NCBI GenBank assembly: GCA_947494825.1
Contig: CANLWN010000007.1
Coordinates: forward strand, 124,001 to 188,000
Origin: an uncultured Flavobacteriaceae bacterium
GTDB lineage: Bacteria > Bacteroidota > Bacteroidia > Flavobacteriales > Flavobacteriaceae
DNA: 64,000 nucleotides
Reading direction: 5' to 3'
Shown: positions 1 to 8,898 of the stretch, piece by piece
Layout: every line of letters begins with the position of its first letter
Position numbering within the stretch: the stretch's first letter is position 1
Made by a program: the position numbers and the translations under genes
The notes under the pieces: model-generated
Databases searched by the model: none
Seen by the model: only the letters and a program-made list of their open reading frames with translations
What the model was told of the DNA's origin: nothing

Positions 1-535
1 TGTCAATATAGGGAACGGAGGTAATCTTACCCACCAACTCCAGCTCCAAACCGTTTTCCAGACGTGCTGCAATCAGCAACAGGGCCGAAATATATTGGCT
101 ACTGATGTTGGCGGGCAGGCTCACCTTTCGTTCCAGAAGTTGTTTTCCTTTGATCTGTATGGGAGGATACCCCTCATTTCTCACATAAGCAATCTCCGCT
201 CCCAAACTGCGAAGGGCATCTACGAGGACCTTTACCGGCCGCTCCGTCATGCGTTTGGAGCCGGTAAGCACCACGTCCCTGCCCTCTTGCGAGGCAAAAA
301 AGGCCGTTAAGAACCGCATGGCCGTTCCGGCATGGTGGATATCCACTTCTCCCCGATGGATCTGCAGTCCTTGCTGCATCACTTCCGAATCGTCCGAATT
401 GGAAAGGTTGTCAATGGTTATGTTAGGATATAGGGCTTGTAATAGCAACAGTCTATTAGACTCACTTTTGGAGCCTGTTATTTGTATGCGGGACCGTAAA
501 AGACTGTTTGGCGGAGCGGAAAGGTGTAATTTCAA
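1..535 (-). CDS. aroA: 3-phosphoshikimate 1-carboxyvinyltransferase (EPSP synthase), N-terminal part, cut by the window edge
   Basis: Sixth step of the shikimate pathway: joins PEP to shikimate-3-phosphate, in the cytoplasm. The minus-strand reading frame shows the family landmarks GSKSESNRLL (substrate-binding N-terminus), GTAMRFL and TGSKRMTERP, in the right order. No ATG lies between the upstream in-frame stop near 618 and these motifs. The best start is TTG at 535-533, giving MKLHLSAPP before the first conserved strand, the usual length of N-terminus in related proteins. About 178 codons are present; the C-terminal half lies beyond position 1. The 92-bp gap to the MazG-like gene upstream holds no other gene. 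It is separate from the Phe/Tyr operon at 7.8-11.9 kb, which uses its downstream product chorismate. The identity is firm; the start is inferred. Confidence 0.88.
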   Translation of the reverse strand, partial: MKLHLSAPPNSLLRSRIQITGSKSESNRLLLLQALYPNITIDNLSNSDDSEVMQQGLQIHRGEVDIHHAGTAMRFLTAFFASQEGRDVVLTGSKRMTERPVKVLVDALRSLGAEIAYVRNEGYPPIQIKGKQLLERKVSLPANISSQYISALLLIAARLENGLELELVGKITSVPYID

Positions 536-627
536 TTTCTGGGCTGTTTTTACAAAAGATCTTGGCCCATACGAGCCACTTTGTAACGCTACGGGACATC
601 CGCTGCGAACAAGCTACAAATATACTA

Positions 628-954
628 CTATTTCAGCTTTTCGTTGTTGCGGTGCCTATCGCTGTCGCGCTTCGTCTTCAGGTCCAATTTCCTGTCGAAG
701 GCCGATTGCAGATCTACTCCCGTCTGGTTGGCCAAACAGAGCACTACGAACAGGACATCTGCCAATTCCTCTCCCAGGTCCTTGTCCTTGTCGGAAGCTT
801 TTTCGCTCTGTTCCCCGTATCTCCGGGCAATAATCCGGGCAACCTCGCCCACCTCCTCGGTGAGCTGGGCCATATTGGTGAGTTCGTTAAAATAACGAAC
901 CCCATGTTCCTTTATCCAATCGTCAACGACTTGTTGGGCATTTTGTATGTTCAT
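628..954 (-). CDS. MazG-like nucleotide pyrophosphohydrolase
   Basis: A 108-residue all-alpha NTP pyrophosphohydrolase of the MazG/dUTPase superfamily, which hydrolyses NTPs or dNTPs to NMP and pyrophosphate (house-cleaning). The Mg2+-binding pattern is visible as LTEEVGEVAR (about residues 31-40) followed by LGEELADVLF (about 60-69), the paired ExxE...ExxD helices of the fold. The C-terminal tail is short and highly charged (KTKRDSDRHRNNEKLK). The length fits single-domain MazG-like proteins, about half of full MazG. It starts 4 bp after the stop of the upstream DUF3857 gene and is probably co-transcribed with it. The exact nucleotide substrate cannot be read from the sequence. Confidence 0.85.
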   Translation of the reverse strand: MNIQNAQQVVDDWIKEHGVRYFNELTNMAQLTEEVGEVARIIARRYGEQSEKASDKDKDLGEELADVLFVVLCLANQTGVDLQSAFDRKLDLKTKRDSDRHRNNEKLK

Positions 955-958
955 CCGC

Positions 959-2980
959 TTAAATTTTGGATAAAACTACCTTTTCTGTCTCTTTTTCAAC
1001 GATTTTTTTATACAATTCTTTGATGCTGCCATAAGCCTGGACCGGGATGACCGCTTGGTTGATCTTGAAATCGGCCATAATCTGAAGCGTATTGGTATCC
1101 GGATTCAAAATTCTAAAGATGAAACTTCCCATGTTGTTTTCCAACGCAAGACGTAAGTCCTCGGGTTTGGATGTCACTGTATAGCCTTCCGGAATGGTTA
1201 TGTTTAGAATATATTTTTTTTGGCGCGGATAAGTAAAATCTATAGGATAATTACGTTCCTCCAATTTAAAGGGGTTTTCCTTGGTCGTATTGAAAAGCAA
1301 GGGCGAAAAATAAATCTTATCACCGATAATGTCCAACTGGTTTTCTGAATAAAAATCAAAACTCTCCACAATGGGTTTGCCCAGCACTTTACTATTATCG
1401 ACCTTATAATTCGAAATTTCCATTCCGGCACCGGTGTTTTCCAACCTTTCCAGATAATCCTCTTCGCTGACGTCATTATAGGTATTCCTGAAAAGATACG
1501 CGTTATAGTACGTTAACGACTTTCGAATTTTCCCTGATATATCACCGTTCACGTCCAGGTTTACGCTCATCATTTCAGTTGTAACGGAACGTTTCCCTGG
1601 AACCACGGACACAATGGAAGAACTTCCATTTTCCTTTATGATCCGACCGGACCAGTTCAGGGCCGATGTAGGCAATAGATTGGGTTCCGTATACTTATTG
1701 CAGGCATCCAATAAAATGGTCTTGTCTGCGATTTGGGCGGACGCGATTACATAGTTGAAACCCTCGCGCGTCGGAAAAAGCGGCACTCCGTTGTCCCGCG
1801 TGCTAATCAACACCGGATTCGCCGTCAACCCTGCCTCCCTGAGCATCGAAACCAAAATAAGGTTAATGTCGGCCACGTTTCCTGTCCTTTCTTCATATGC
1901 ATCCTTCACTCCCTTTTCGGCATATTTCCCAAAATAGCCATTCCAGTTCATGTGCCGTTGTACATGGGAAAAAACTGCCACCATCTTTTCAACATCACTG
2001 GACGCTCCAGCAAGAACAGCATTGAGCTGGTTTTTGAAAAACCTGGAATAGGTTAACTGCTTACCAAAGCTGTCACTGTTGTAAATGGTCTTCACCACTT
2101 TTTCCCAGGTAGTGGTAAAACTTTCCATAGGAGAATTTGGATACTTTACATATTGGAGCTCGTAATTGATGCTTGACCGGTAGTTGTTCATATTGTTTAC
2201 ATGAGGTTCCTTTTGTAAGGCCGGTACATCCCTCATGGTAAAGTTGGTCGTTTTTATAGTATAGTCAACACTGCTTGAACTATAGTATGATTTTCCAGTA
2301 TAGTCATCTTGGTCCTTGCGCTTTGTCTGGAAGTTTATCTTCCCCGATTTCGAACCGTATTTTGGGTTAATTCCCAAATATCCTTTCATGCTCGGCTTAA
2401 AGGCAAAATATTCCGGAATCGAGATGTTAATATGCTGCTGCTGTATGGGGATATCGTATTGCAGCACAATTTCGTCAATGGAATAAGCAAAAGGCGATAC
2501 AATTTTATATTCGTATTCCACAACGCTTCCCTCCTTCACATTGGGCATCGTGAACTTCTCTTCATTGTGGTACTTCGAGAGCGATTTGGAAAACATCTCT
2601 GAGCTCTTCAGTTTAGTCTTTACCACCTCACCATTTTCCAAAGTATACGTGAAGGCTTTAAGGCCGCTGAGGGATTCCCTGTCGCTCTTGCTTTTGTAAA
2701 GTCGCTCTGTAACCGTGGCAAATTTAAAGCCGTTTTTATTGAACAGTTTGGTACGCTCATGAACCCGCGTTATTACCTGAAATCCAACAGATTGTGCATA
2801 GGAATAGGAAACATCAACATCCCTATACAGCACTACGGCTGGTGCCGATGAATCCTTTGCATAAACACTTTCCATGAGTTCTTCTTTGGACACTTTTCCG
2901 AATTTTACCTCTTGTGCGGTCGTAATCAATACCAGGAACAGGCATATCCCAGTCAATCTAAATTGTGGTTTCCTCATCAT
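959..2980 (-). CDS. DUF3857 / transglutaminase-like secreted protein, apparently catalytically dead
   Basis: A 673-residue secreted protein with a signal peptide (MMRKPQFRLTGICLFLVLIT), an N-terminal DUF3857 region (about residues 40-230), a transglutaminase-core region (about 270-400) and a C-terminal beta-rich domain. I chose the double ATG at 2980 because it directly precedes the signal peptide and lies 22 bp after the stop of the upstream paralogue; the longer frame runs back into that gene. In the core, the position that holds the catalytic Cys in relatives (GDC or GxCxD) reads GNVADIN, and the following HV motif reads FNYVIAS, so both Cys and His appear lost while the LLDACN segment remains. 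It is probably a non-catalytic partner of the intact paralogue upstream. The substrate is unknown. Confidence 0.82.
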   Translation of the reverse strand: MMRKPQFRLTGICLFLVLITTAQEVKFGKVSKEELMESVYAKDSSAPAVVLYRDVDVSYSYAQSVGFQVITRVHERTKLFNKNGFKFATVTERLYKSKSDRESLSGLKAFTYTLENGEVVKTKLKSSEMFSKSLSKYHNEEKFTMPNVKEGSVVEYEYKIVSPFAYSIDEIVLQYDIPIQQQHINISIPEYFAFKPSMKGYLGINPKYGSKSGKINFQTKRKDQDDYTGKSYYSSSSVDYTIKTTNFTMRDVPALQKEPHVNNMNNYRSSINYELQYVKYPNSPMESFTTTWEKVVKTIYNSDSFGKQLTYSRFFKNQLNAVLAGASSDVEKMVAVFSHVQRHMNWNGYFGKYAEKGVKDAYEERTGNVADINLILVSMLREAGLTANPVLISTRDNGVPLFPTREGFNYVIASAQIADKTILLDACNKYTEPNLLPTSALNWSGRIIKENGSSSIVSVVPGKRSVTTEMMSVNLDVNGDISGKIRKSLTYYNAYLFRNTYNDVSEEDYLERLENTGAGMEISNYKVDNSKVLGKPIVESFDFYSENQLDIIGDKIYFSPLLFNTTKENPFKLEERNYPIDFTYPRQKKYILNITIPEGYTVTSKPEDLRLALENNMGSFIFRILNPDTNTLQIMADFKINQAVIPVQAYGSIKELYKKIVEKETEKVVLSKI

Positions 2981-3002
2981 TTTGGTTGGGTTATTATCAA
3001 TT

Positions 3003-4919
3003 CTACGGATTGCTCTTAACAAGCACCATTTGCGCATTGTCGGCACGGGCCGTTGTTCTTCTAAAATCTCTATAGCTATCGTATTTTTCTTTGGGATAGG
3101 CCCCCTCCTTAACAAAGAGGCTGCGCTTATAGACCACTGCTTTCCCATCCTCGCTCAGGGAAGCCGACATGGAATATGCACCAAATTCGTTTTTGATGTT
3201 CTTTTCTTCTGGAAGGGCTTCTACCTGATATCCTTCCGGGAGCTGTAGGGTCAGTTCATCCTCATCCAAAAAGCCCCTTTGAATTTCCAAGGGCATCTTC
3301 CTATTCCTATATCTATTGGGTACATACCCATTGTTATTGAACACGTTGAGTGTAAACAAAATGCGATCACCACTTTTTGTAGCATAGTTGGTAGCGCTCA
3401 AAGAAACCGTTTCCGTAAAAACGATATGTTCCCTATCATTTTTGAACGTATGCTCCTTTACACTTAAATTGTTGATATTGGACCAGTAATTCTTGTAGTG
3501 TTTTATAACATCATCGTTGGTTTTGTCTTCCAGGTAAAAACGATTGTCGTATTGTATTCCTTCGGTATTGATAAGCACTTCTGCCTTAATGCCCCCATCG
3601 CTATTTAAAGAACAACTTGCCGAGGTCTTTTGGCGGTTTTCCTCATTCAAATAGGAAGCGGTCGTAGCAAGTTCACCCCCTTGAGGTGTAATGACCAAAA
3701 CTTTTCTTCCATCGGTGAAATCGCCGATGAATCCAAAGGGATGGATTTGGGAGGTACAATCGATCCAATAATACGTATCATTATACGGAATGGCGAGTAT
3801 AACATGATCACCCTGCCCCAGATCGGCAAAATCGTCCTCAAAATCCACTTTATCCCTACCCGATTCTACATGGGTATAGTAAGCCGGTACGTCCACTGCA
3901 TTGAGCAGGGCCTTTGTGTAATTTGACAGCCCCTTACAATCCCCGTATTTTACCCTATCCACATCTATGGCGCTAATAGGCTGTAACCCCCCTATGCCTA
4001 CCTGCACACTTATGTACCTGGTATTCTTCTGAACATATTCATAAATTAATTTTGCCTTCTCCAAATTGTCCGTGACCCCTTTAACCAAAGATCTGGCCTT
4101 TTCTTTCGTTGCTTCCGGAAGAACACCCCTGTCCTTTAAGAGATTGTCATGCATCCATAAGCCAACATCCTTCCAGTTCTGGACCGAGGCATCATAACCT
4201 TCGTGGTTAAAGTTTATGGCCCTGACCAAAAGTTTTGGTGCGATCTTACCGAAGGACGGACTTAAATTTTCCTTCCTTATCGCCTCAATATGTGAAGCTT
4301 TATAACTGATTTTATTTCCCACATCAGTTTTGGAAACATCGATTCCCGAGATATTTTTTTCCTTAATTATAGGTTTTAACCCTGGAGCATTATATACAAT
4401 AGTATATTTACTTTCCTCAGTACTCACCAAAAAACCATCGAGAAAATACCAAGATGGGATATTTCCCGTATTTTGCGTGCTTACCTCATAGGTGAATTCA
4501 ACGGTATAGGGATACTGCACCGGCGTGTATTCCATATACAATACCCTAGAGTCCGAATATAATGTACCTCCACTGACGGCACTAACATCCCGGAAGTCCT
4601 TTCTCTTTATTTTATCCATCTCATTGCCAAATGCATCATAAATCACAGCTTGTACATGTTTTACCTTAATGCTGTTGTTGTAACCTATGGACGTATGGGT
4701 ATGCTTGTTTCCCAATTTGTTAAGCACGGTAACTACTCTTGTAAGTTTTATGCTCATTTCCCTTTTGGAGAAAAGTTCCACGACCATATCATCCAAACGC
4801 ACCACGGCATTTGCGTTCTCAGTTAGTGCCTTGTCTAAGGAAAGTATTGTATATGTAGAGTCTTGGGCCGGCAAAAAATGGCACAGGAAAAGAAAGCAAA
4901 TAGGGAACAAGAAGCGCAT
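3003..4919 (-). CDS. DUF3857 and transglutaminase-core domain protein
   Basis: A 638-residue exported protein starting with a clear signal peptide (MRFLFPICFLFLCHFLPAQ). DUF3857 occupies about residues 50-220 and a transglutaminase/protease-like core about 260-400. Catalytic residues are intact: Cys in KYGDCKGLSNYTKALL, His in GDHVILAI and Asp in YYWIDCTS. The ATG at 4919 was preferred to one ten codons upstream because it opens the signal sequence. Such pairs are common in Bacteroidota and are thought to act in the periplasm on peptides or proteins, but no substrate is established. It is followed after 22 bp by the degenerate paralogue, implying an operon and a possible heteromer. Confidence 0.85.
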   Translation of the reverse strand: MRFLFPICFLFLCHFLPAQDSTYTILSLDKALTENANAVVRLDDMVVELFSKREMSIKLTRVVTVLNKLGNKHTHTSIGYNNSIKVKHVQAVIYDAFGNEMDKIKRKDFRDVSAVSGGTLYSDSRVLYMEYTPVQYPYTVEFTYEVSTQNTGNIPSWYFLDGFLVSTEESKYTIVYNAPGLKPIIKEKNISGIDVSKTDVGNKISYKASHIEAIRKENLSPSFGKIAPKLLVRAINFNHEGYDASVQNWKDVGLWMHDNLLKDRGVLPEATKEKARSLVKGVTDNLEKAKLIYEYVQKNTRYISVQVGIGGLQPISAIDVDRVKYGDCKGLSNYTKALLNAVDVPAYYTHVESGRDKVDFEDDFADLGQGDHVILAIPYNDTYYWIDCTSQIHPFGFIGDFTDGRKVLVITPQGGELATTASYLNEENRQKTSASCSLNSDGGIKAEVLINTEGIQYDNRFYLEDKTNDDVIKHYKNYWSNINNLSVKEHTFKNDREHIVFTETVSLSATNYATKSGDRILFTLNVFNNNGYVPNRYRNRKMPLEIQRGFLDEDELTLQLPEGYQVEALPEEKNIKNEFGAYSMSASLSEDGKAVVYKRSLFVKEGAYPKEKYDSYRDFRRTTARADNAQMVLVKSNP

Positions 4920-5002
4920 TTTGGTTTGGTTTGGTCTGATAACTTTCAATAGCTAAAATCGTAAATTTCTTACAATCACGATAAAAAAATCGATTAAAAG
5001 TG

Positions 5003-5455
5003 TTATTCCCTGTTTTTTGAATCTATAATAATGGTCACAGGACCGTCGTTCAAGAGGGCTACCTTCATATCCGCTCCAAAAACTCCTACCCCAATCTCTT
5101 TACCCAAGTCCTGTTCCAGTTGTCCGACGAACTGTTCATAGAGCGGAATCGCACTTTCCGGTTTCGCTGCTTTGATATAGGAAGGTCTGTTCCCTTTTTT
5201 TGTTGCCGCATGCAAGGTAAACTGACTCACCACAATGGCGCCGCCGTTCACCGCCATTAGCGATTGGTTCATCACCCCCTGGTCATCGTTGAAAATTCTT
5301 AGGTTCACAATCTTTCGGGACAACCATTGGATATCCTCGAGACCATCGGCCTCCTCGATGCCCAATAGAATCAGTAACCCCTCACCTATTTCGGAGATCA
5401 CCTTCTGGTCCACGGTGACGCTAGCCCGGGAAACTCTTTGCACTACGACCCTCAT
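5003..5455 (-). CDS. dtd: D-aminoacyl-tRNA deacylase
   Basis: A 150-residue homodimeric hydrolase that removes D-amino acids (and glycine from tRNA-Ala) mischarged on tRNA. Signature motifs are present: the N-terminal MRVVVQRVSRASV strand, the SQFTL motif (VVSQFTLHA, about residue 77) and the C-terminal Gly-cisPro loop NDGPVTIIIDS. The length matches the family. The ATG directly abuts the TAA stop of rsgA (5458-5456), so the two are translationally coupled. The gap to the transglutaminase genes downstream holds no clear hairpin. Confidence 0.96.
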   Translation of the reverse strand: MRVVVQRVSRASVTVDQKVISEIGEGLLILLGIEEADGLEDIQWLSRKIVNLRIFNDDQGVMNQSLMAVNGGAIVVSQFTLHAATKKGNRPSYIKAAKPESAIPLYEQFVGQLEQDLGKEIGVGVFGADMKVALLNDGPVTIIIDSKNRE

Positions 5456-6406
5456 TTATTTTTCACTGTGTATATCTACCCTGTAATTCTCCTCTTCGCC
5501 CGTAATCATCTGTACATAGCTCCGATACCGGCTCCAGGCTACCTCATCCCCTTCCAGTGCTTCCTTTACAGCGCATTGGGGTTCATCCAAATGAAGGCAA
5601 TTGTTGAATTTACAAGCACTCTTTAATTTAAAAAATTCAGGAAAATAATCCCCGATCTCCTCGGCATCCATATCTACGATGCCAAAGCCTTTAATGCCTG
5701 GCGTATCTATGATTCGCGCTCCAAAGTCCAGATCGTACATTTCTGCAAAGGTGGTCGTGTGCTGTCCCTGAAGATGCTGTTGGGATATTTCCGAGGTCTT
5801 TATGTTCAATTCCGGTGCTATATAATTGATCAGGGTAGACTTCCCCACACCAGAATGTCCCGAAAACATACTGGTCTTGTCCTTCATCAACGCCTGTACC
5901 TGATCCACATTTTTCCCTGTCTTCGCGGAAATCCCAATACAGGTATAACCAATGTTACGGTACAGCGCCGCCAGGTACTTTATTTCGGCCAGTTCCTCCC
6001 GTCCATAGGTGTCCACTTTGTTAAACAGCAAAATAGCAGGAATTTCATAGGCCTCGGAAGTGACCAAAAAGCGGTCGATAAAACGGGTAAAGGTAACCGG
6101 ATTGTTCAGGGTCACCATTAAAAAAACCTGATCCAGATTGGCGGCAATAATATGGGTCTGTTTGGAAAGTTTCACCGATTTCCTAATGATATAGTTCCTT
6201 CGGTCCTCGATTTTCGTAATGACCCCAACGGTTTCATCGCCTGTGGTTTCCAACACAAACTGGACCACATCGCCCACGGCCACCGGATTCGTACTTTTAA
6301 TGCCCTTTATGCGGAACTTTCCTTTGATCCTGCACTCATAAAAACTACCCTCCGCGACTTTTACGGTATACCAGCTTCCGGTAGATTTATAAACAGTTCC
6401 TCGCAT
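5456..6406 (-). CDS. rsgA: Ribosome small-subunit-dependent GTPase A
   Basis: A 316-residue circularly permuted GTPase that assists late 30S subunit maturation. Domains in order are an N-terminal OB fold (about 1-75), a permuted G domain with G4 NKVDT first, then G1 GHSGVGKSTLIN and G3 DTPGIKGFG, and a C-terminal zinc finger with ligands in CKFNNCLHLDEPQC. All landmarks are intact and the length is normal. It shares an operon with dtd. The ATG at 6406 lies about 100 bp from the divergent start at 6509, so the short intergenic region must carry promoters for both directions. Confidence 0.97.
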   Translation of the reverse strand: MRGTVYKSTGSWYTVKVAEGSFYECRIKGKFRIKGIKSTNPVAVGDVVQFVLETTGDETVGVITKIEDRRNYIIRKSVKLSKQTHIIAANLDQVFLMVTLNNPVTFTRFIDRFLVTSEAYEIPAILLFNKVDTYGREELAEIKYLAALYRNIGYTCIGISAKTGKNVDQVQALMKDKTSMFSGHSGVGKSTLINYIAPELNIKTSEISQQHLQGQHTTTFAEMYDLDFGARIIDTPGIKGFGIVDMDAEEIGDYFPEFFKLKSACKFNNCLHLDEPQCAVKEALEGDEVAWSRYRSYVQMITGEEENYRVDIHSEK

Positions 6407-6457
6407 GCATTTTTAAATTTCTTTACAAAGAAACAACAATCCTTTTATACTATCCTT

Positions 6458-6465
6458 TATATTTG
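6458..6465 (+). promoter_or_regulatory. Candidate -7 element (TATATTTG)
   Basis: TATATTTG fits the Bacteroidota sigma-factor -7 consensus TAnnTTTG and lies 43 bp before the ATG at 6509. No convincing TTG -33 box is seen at the usual distance, so this is a partial match only. Confidence 0.35.
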
Positions 6466-6508
6466 GGCGTTGAAAGCATTATTAACGAACCAATTTATAC
6501 TTTACATC

Positions 6509-6949
6509 ATGAAGAAAATATTTTTTATCGCTTTTTTGGCCCTTGCGGCAACCATAGATGCCCAGGCCCAACAATTTAAGGTCATTACCAGCGTAGAATC
6601 CATCGTTCCTGCTGGAATTGGAAGATCTAGGTTAATCAGTGCCCTGGAAGAAAAGGATTACAAGGAGTTTTCCAGTATTCAGACCGAGGATGACAATACC
6701 AGAAACAAGTCAAAAAGGGGCGAAATCCGTGTAAAGAACTTTGAAGAGACCAAATTATTGAACTTCTATAACCTTGGGGGCATCCGTTTTCAAAACATTG
6801 CCGCCAATGACGCTTTGATCACTTCAAAAATAAATACCATGGTAGCCGAAGGATGGGAACTTGCCTTTGTTACCAGTGCTGTGGAAAGTGAAGGGGGAAA
6901 AGGCGATGGAAACGGAATCTTTATTACCCGATATATCTTTAAGAAGTAG
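6509..6949 (+). CDS. Small secreted protein with a DUF4177-like C-terminus
   Basis: A 146-residue protein with an N-terminal signal peptide (MKKIFFIAFLALAATIDAQA). I do not recognise a family with certainty. The C-terminus, INTMVAEGWELAFVTSAVE...GIFITRYIFKK, has the pattern of the small DUF4177 beta-alpha fold (LNxxGxEGWELV...FKR). The middle is charged and rich in N, K and E. The start at 6509 is chosen because the signal peptide begins there; the longer frame upstream is antisense to rsgA. It stands alone, divergent from rsgA and closed by a strong hairpin terminator. Periplasmic location is inferred. Confidence 0.75.
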   Translation: MKKIFFIAFLALAATIDAQAQQFKVITSVESIVPAGIGRSRLISALEEKDYKEFSSIQTEDDNTRNKSKRGEIRVKNFEETKLLNFYNLGGIRFQNIAANDALITSKINTMVAEGWELAFVTSAVESEGGKGDGNGIFITRYIFKK

Positions 6950-6973
6950 TCCCTACACAGAAATCACAAGATA

Positions 6974-7003
6974 AAAGGCCCTGTCCAATCGGACAGGGCC
7001 TTT
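6974..7003. terminator. Bidirectional intrinsic terminator between convergent genes
   Basis: A perfect 13-bp stem (AAAGGCCCTGTCC / GGACAGGGCCTTT) with a 4-nt loop lies between the convergent gene ends at 6949 (+) and 7023 (-). The AAA/TTT flanks serve both strands. Confidence 0.9.
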
Positions 7004-7022
7004 GTTATTTCCAGGTCTTAAT

Positions 7023-7697
7023 CTAATCCTGTATAAATATTCTTCCGCCAGCAAAGGTATTTTTGTTGATTTCATTCGGATTGCCATAGACATACACATC
7101 GCCGCCTGCCCTGACATTAATGTCCACCTGGTCCGAAGCGAATAATTCGGCCTCGCCCCCCGCAGAGATCTTCACGCTGGAGAACTCTGTCTTTAGGGCC
7201 CTCCCCTCAAAAATACCTCCGGTATTAAGGACGATATACTGGCTTTTGGCTAGACCCGAAGTTTCCACAATCCCTCCGGTCACGGCACGTATGTCCGCGT
7301 AATCTACCTGCATACCAATTCTAATCCGGGCACCTTCCTGTGCCCGCAACTCGATCCTATCCTGTTCTACGAGTTCATTGCACACTATTTTTGCGCCTTC
7401 ATTACCATCAATAACATCCAGATCGGTATAGTATACTTCGATCAGGGTATCCTCGCCCAGGAATTTTTTCTCCAGGTGCATTTTCAGTTTCAGCACACCA
7501 TTTCTATTGGTCCATTTAATATCGTGCACGTTATGGCCCTTGATCAAAATCCGGTTTTCATCAGATTTTATCAGGTTCACCTCAATAAGATCAAAAACCT
7601 TGATCTCTTTAAAGTCGCCTACTTCCGTATCAATGATTCTTTGTGCAAAGGTACTGGTGGCAAGTAGCACCAGACAGAGTGTTACTAATCTTTTCAT
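7023..7697 (-). CDS. DUF2807 (GIN-domain) secreted protein
   Basis: A 224-residue protein with signal peptide MKRLVTLCLVLLATSTFAQ followed by a DUF2807 'head GIN' beta-helix-like domain (about residues 25-220), recognised by the opening FKEIKVFDLIEVNLI and repeated short strands ending in GG or GN turns (TGGIVETSG, AGGEAELFAS, AGGDVYVYGNP). The family is usually anchored to or secreted across the outer membrane of Bacteroidota with unknown function, possibly adhesive. The ATG at 7697 was chosen to start at the signal peptide. A second DUF2807 protein lies at 17660-18412. Confidence 0.85.
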   Translation of the reverse strand: MKRLVTLCLVLLATSTFAQRIIDTEVGDFKEIKVFDLIEVNLIKSDENRILIKGHNVHDIKWTNRNGVLKLKMHLEKKFLGEDTLIEVYYTDLDVIDGNEGAKIVCNELVEQDRIELRAQEGARIRIGMQVDYADIRAVTGGIVETSGLAKSQYIVLNTGGIFEGRALKTEFSSVKISAGGEAELFASDQVDINVRAGGDVYVYGNPNEINKNTFAGGRIFIQD

Positions 7698-7762
7698 CGT
7701 GTTCCTATTTAGCGTTTGCATAAAGATAAAGGCAATTCGGATCTGTTACAGTGTACATCAAA

Positions 7763-7788
7763 AAAAATCCCGATGTCTCGGGATTTTT
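7763..7788 (-). terminator. Intrinsic terminator of the Phe/Tyr operon
   Basis: The stem AAAAATCCCGA / TCGGGATTTTT with a 4-nt loop lies just after the aroF/CM stop (7795). On the minus strand it runs into eight Ts. Confidence 0.9.
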
Positions 7789-7794
7789 CAATAG

Positions 7795-8877
7795 CTAAGC
7801 CTTTATAATTTTCTCCTGATGATTTATGGACTCCTGGTGGATGGCCTTGAACATGCGCAATACGAATTCTTCACTGAGCCCATTGGACTCGCCTTCCAAG
7901 ATCATTTTGCCCAAAATAGCGTTCCAGCGGTTCGTCTGCAGCACAGCGACATTCCTTTGCTTTTTAAGCTCCCCGATACTGTCCGATATCTTCATGCGCT
8001 TGCCCAAAGTGTCGATCAATTGGTTGTCTATGATGTCTATCTGGGCCCTGAGATTGCTCAGCCTGCTATTGTATTCGGCTTCCTCATCCGTTTCCTTACG
8101 TATTCTAAGATCTTCCATGATTTGAACCAGTTTTTTAGGGGTTACCTGCTGTGCGGCATCACTCCATGCGTTGTCCGGATCCCAATGCGTTTCAATCATT
8201 AGGCCATCAAAATTTAAGTCCAATGCGGTCTGGGAAACATCGAAGATCATATTCCTTTTCCCGGTAATATGCGAGGGATCATTGATCAAGGGCAGGTCTG
8301 GGAACTTGGTCTGCAGTTCAATGGCCAGTTGCCACTCCGGAATATTTCGGTATTTGGTCTTCTCGTAAGTAGAGAACCCTCTGTGGATTACCCCCAGCTT
8401 TTTGATGTTTGCCGTATGGAGCCTTTCTATGGCCCCAAGCCACAAGGGAAGATCGGGATTTACCGGATTTTTTACCAGCACCACTTTATCCGTACCTTCC
8501 AGGGCATCAGCGATTTCTTGAACAATAAAGGGACTTACGGTAGAACGAGCACCGATCCAAAGCAGGTCTACATCGTGTTCCAATGCCAGATCCACATGGG
8601 CCCTATTGGCCACTTCGGTCGCGGTTTTTAAGCCCGTTTCTTCCTTTACCTTTTGCAGCCACTTCAACCCAATGGCGCCAACACCCTCAAAATTGCCTGG
8701 ACGGGTCCTGGGCTTCCATATTCCGGCCCGGTAGTAATTTACATCGGTGTCCTTAAGTTCTTGCGCAATGCCCAACACCTGTTCTTCCGTCTCTGCACTA
8801 CATGGCCCTGCGATTACCAATGGGTGGCTCAATGCCATATCGTCTAACCATGTCCTCAATTGTTTTGAATTTTTCAC
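7795..8877 (-). CDS. aroF: Bifunctional DAHP synthase (type I-beta) / chorismate mutase
   Basis: Condenses PEP and erythrose-4-phosphate to DAHP (first shikimate step), and its C-terminal AroQ domain converts chorismate to prephenate. Of 360 residues, about 1-255 form the DAHP synthase barrel (VIAGPCSAET, IWKPRTRPGNFEG, KNPVNPDLP, NDPSHITGKR) and about 265-360 the chorismate mutase (IDIIDNQLIDTLGKRMKISDSIGELK). The start is GTG at 8877, not ATG; relatives begin with the same ELRxWLDDM segment. It is last in pheA-aminotransferase-tyrA-aroF, 21 bp after tyrA. The fused mutase domain may also confer feedback inhibition by prephenate, as known in type I-beta enzymes. Confidence 0.95.
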   Translation of the reverse strand: MKNSKQLRTWLDDMALSHPLVIAGPCSAETEEQVLGIAQELKDTDVNYYRAGIWKPRTRPGNFEGVGAIGLKWLQKVKEETGLKTATEVANRAHVDLALEHDVDLLWIGARSTVSPFIVQEIADALEGTDKVVLVKNPVNPDLPLWLGAIERLHTANIKKLGVIHRGFSTYEKTKYRNIPEWQLAIELQTKFPDLPLINDPSHITGKRNMIFDVSQTALDLNFDGLMIETHWDPDNAWSDAAQQVTPKKLVQIMEDLRIRKETDEEAEYNSRLSNLRAQIDIIDNQLIDTLGKRMKISDSIGELKKQRNVAVLQTNRWNAILGKMILEGESNGLSEEFVLRMFKAIHQESINHQEKIIKA

Positions 8878-8898
8878 TGCTTTAAATTTTATAAGTAT

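Noticed and set aside
249-1023. Long plus-strand ORFs (194 and 171 codons) over 249-1023
   Set aside because: They are antisense to aroA and the MazG-like gene, have no recognisable motifs, and are rich in Arg/Ser/Cys as expected of shadow frames.
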